Assembly (NCBI GenBank): GCA_937899265.1
Contig: CALBPV010000092.1
Coordinates: 1-6,827 of the forward strand
Direction: 5' to 3'
From: an uncultured Bacteroidales bacterium
GTDB lineage: Bacteria; Bacteroidota; Bacteroidia; Bacteroidales; UBA3663
DNA: 6,827 bases
Shown: piece by piece, positions 5,787 through 6,827 of the stretch
Layout: the number at the start of each line of letters is the position of its first letter
Numbering within the stretch: position 1 is the stretch's first letter
Program-made: the position numbers and the translations under genes
The notes under the pieces: generated by a model
What the model was told of the DNA's origin: nothing
Seen by the model: only the letters and a program-made list of their open reading frames with translations
Databases searched by the model: none

Positions 5787-6670
5787 AAGAGAATCATTGC
5801 TATGATGACAAACAAAAGGTCGAGCGACTTGCGCAGGATGTTCTGCTCCTTGAAGAAGAGCCAGCCGCAGACAAAGCCTACGATTACACCGCTGCGTCTC
5901 ACCAGCGATACCACCGATATGAGCGCTTCCGGGTCGGACAACGAGAAAAAGTAGCAGAAATCGGCCACACTGAGAAAGACGGAAATGAGCGGTATGGACC
6001 ATCGCCATTGGAAGGGTGTCGTCTGCTTGCGCTTGGGCCACCAAATGACGGCAAAGACGATGGCCATCATGATGACCTGATAGAAGTTATACCACGACTG
6101 GACGGTCATCTTGTCAAACTTCTGATACTGCATCAGATATTTGTCATAGAGACCCGAAAGGGCTCCGAGCACCGTGCCGGCAATGACCATCCATACCCAG
6201 ATGTCGTGTTTGAACGAGATACCCTCTTTCTTGCCGTCAACAGCCAACAGGAAGAAGGCCAGAATCGAAACAATCACACCGGCCCACTGCCAGCCGTTCA
6301 GCTGTTCGCCGAAGACGAAGATAGCACCCAGGAGCACCAGAATGGGGCGAGTGGCGTTGATGGGCGAGGCGATGGTGATGGGGAGATGTTTCAGACCGTA
6401 GTAGGCACAAATCCACGAGGCCAGCACCAAGGCCGACTTGAAGATGATGAACAGATGAGCCCGCGCATCGGGCAGGGGAACAAAGAGCAGATGGCCTTCC
6501 GGAAGGGCACCTGTGCCCGACATGATGACGAGGGGCAGGAAGATGAGCGAACAGAAAACCGTGTTGAGCCACAGCACCGGAATCACCGCATTGTGGCGCA
6601 GCGAGATTTTTTTGAAGACGTCGTAGAAGCCGAGCAGCATCGCCGACGTGAAGGCAAGCAACAACCACAT
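5771..6670 (-). CDS. EamA/DMT-family inner-membrane transporter
   Basis: A 299-aa integral membrane protein of the drug/metabolite transporter superfamily, likely an inner-membrane exporter or importer of an unidentified small molecule. About ten hydrophobic segments can be drawn (near 2-15, 30-50, 73-92, 97-120, 126-144, 156-175, 191-210, 223-243, 248-272 and 281-297). They form two five-helix EamA repeats with a soluble linker (DGKKEGISFKHD, 145-156). The repeats end helix 4 in matching patterns: FVFGEQL (118-124) in the first half and LFFKEQN (271-277) in the second. The length is standard for the family. ATG 6670 lies 3 bases after the sufE stop, and the 3' end overlaps the next gene by 16 bases, so it sits in a tight operon. 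Substrate cannot be inferred from sequence. Confidence 0.93.
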   Translation of the reverse strand: MWLLLAFTSAMLLGFYDVFKKISLRHNAVIPVLWLNTVFCSLIFLPLVIMSGTGALPEGHLLFVPLPDARAHLFIIFKSALVLASWICAYYGLKHLPITIASPINATRPILVLLGAIFVFGEQLNGWQWAGVIVSILAFFLLAVDGKKEGISFKHDIWVWMVIAGTVLGALSGLYDKYLMQYQKFDKMTVQSWYNFYQVIMMAIVFAVIWWPKRKQTTPFQWRWSIPLISVFLSVADFCYFFSLSDPEALISVVSLVRRSGVIVGFVCGWLFFKEQNILRKSLDLLFVIIAMILLWIGS

Positions 6671-6673
6671 GGT

Positions 6674-6827
6674 TTATGCCTCTTCTTTGGCTTTGAAGGC
6701 CAATGCATAGACCCGCATCTGCTTCACCATGGCCATCAGTCCGTTGGAACGGGTGGGGGAGAGGTGCTGGCTCAGTCCAATTCGGTCGATGAAATAAAGC
6801 TCGGCGTTCAGGATTTCGTCGGGAGTG
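6674..6827 (-). CDS. sufE: SufE-family Fe-S cluster assembly sulfur acceptor, 3' part only
   Basis: Only the last 50 codons are in the window, with the stop TAA at 6674-6676. SufE accepts persulfide sulfur from the SufS cysteine desulfurase and passes it to the SUF scaffold in the cytoplasm. The visible sequence includes FIDRIGLSQHLSPTRSNGL and then MAMVKQMRVYALAFKAKEEA. The GLSQHLSPTRSNGL block is a hallmark of the SufE C-terminal half. The active-site cysteine would lie upstream, outside the window, so its presence cannot be checked. It appears to be the first visible gene of the minus-strand operon. The promoter is not in view. Confidence 0.93.
   Translation of the reverse strand, partial: TPDEILNAELYFIDRIGLSQHLSPTRSNGLMAMVKQMRVYALAFKAKEEA

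Noticed and set aside
5787..6044. Upstream extension of the DUF3256-like gene
   Set aside because: It lies wholly within the transporter gene in another frame and would place a signal peptide in the middle of the protein.

Overview
The window looks like a Bacteroidetes chromosome, most likely order Bacteroidales and possibly Prevotella-like. Three things point there. Two intergenic regions carry the Bacteroidetes-type promoter (a -33 TTTG-like box, about 20 bases, then TAnnTTTG). Genes lack clear Shine-Dalgarno sites and instead have A-rich leaders. The downstream operon encodes two secreted proteins of types (DUF4468-like, DUF3256-like) that I know mainly from Bacteroidetes. The genus assignment is an inference from protein flavour only.

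Layout. Bases 1-1038 (+) are the 3' part of queA (queuosine tRNA modification), interrupted in frame by a roughly 123-base repeat-derived insert. Bases 1039-1234 hold a promoter and a leader of about 85 bases for gap (GAPDH, 1235-2263), which ends at a strong intrinsic terminator (2291-2328). A second promoter (2341-2372) then drives a tight ruvX-def-recA cluster (2384-4455; gaps of 5 and 9 bases), with ruvX almost leaderless. A perfect 14-bp hairpin (4477-4509) with A- and T-rich flanks separates this cluster from a convergent minus-strand operon. In transcription order that operon is sufE (3' end only, 6827-6674), a 10-TM EamA-family transporter (6670-5771), a secreted DUF3256-like protein (5786-5181, overlapping the transporter by 16 bases) and a secreted DUF4468-like protein (5172-4552).

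Functionally this is a housekeeping region: tRNA modification, glycolysis, rRNA/DNA processing, N-terminal protein maturation, recombination and Fe-S assembly. I see no phage, CRISPR, toxin-antitoxin, IS or rRNA/tRNA element. No new multi-gene system is evident. The most unusual structure is the G/C-rich hairpin-type repeat plus heptamer array inside the queA reading frame. Smaller points are the near-leaderless ruvX transcript, recA lying inside a housekeeping operon, a duplicated terminator arm after recA, and the uncharacterised secreted pair behind sufE and the transporter.
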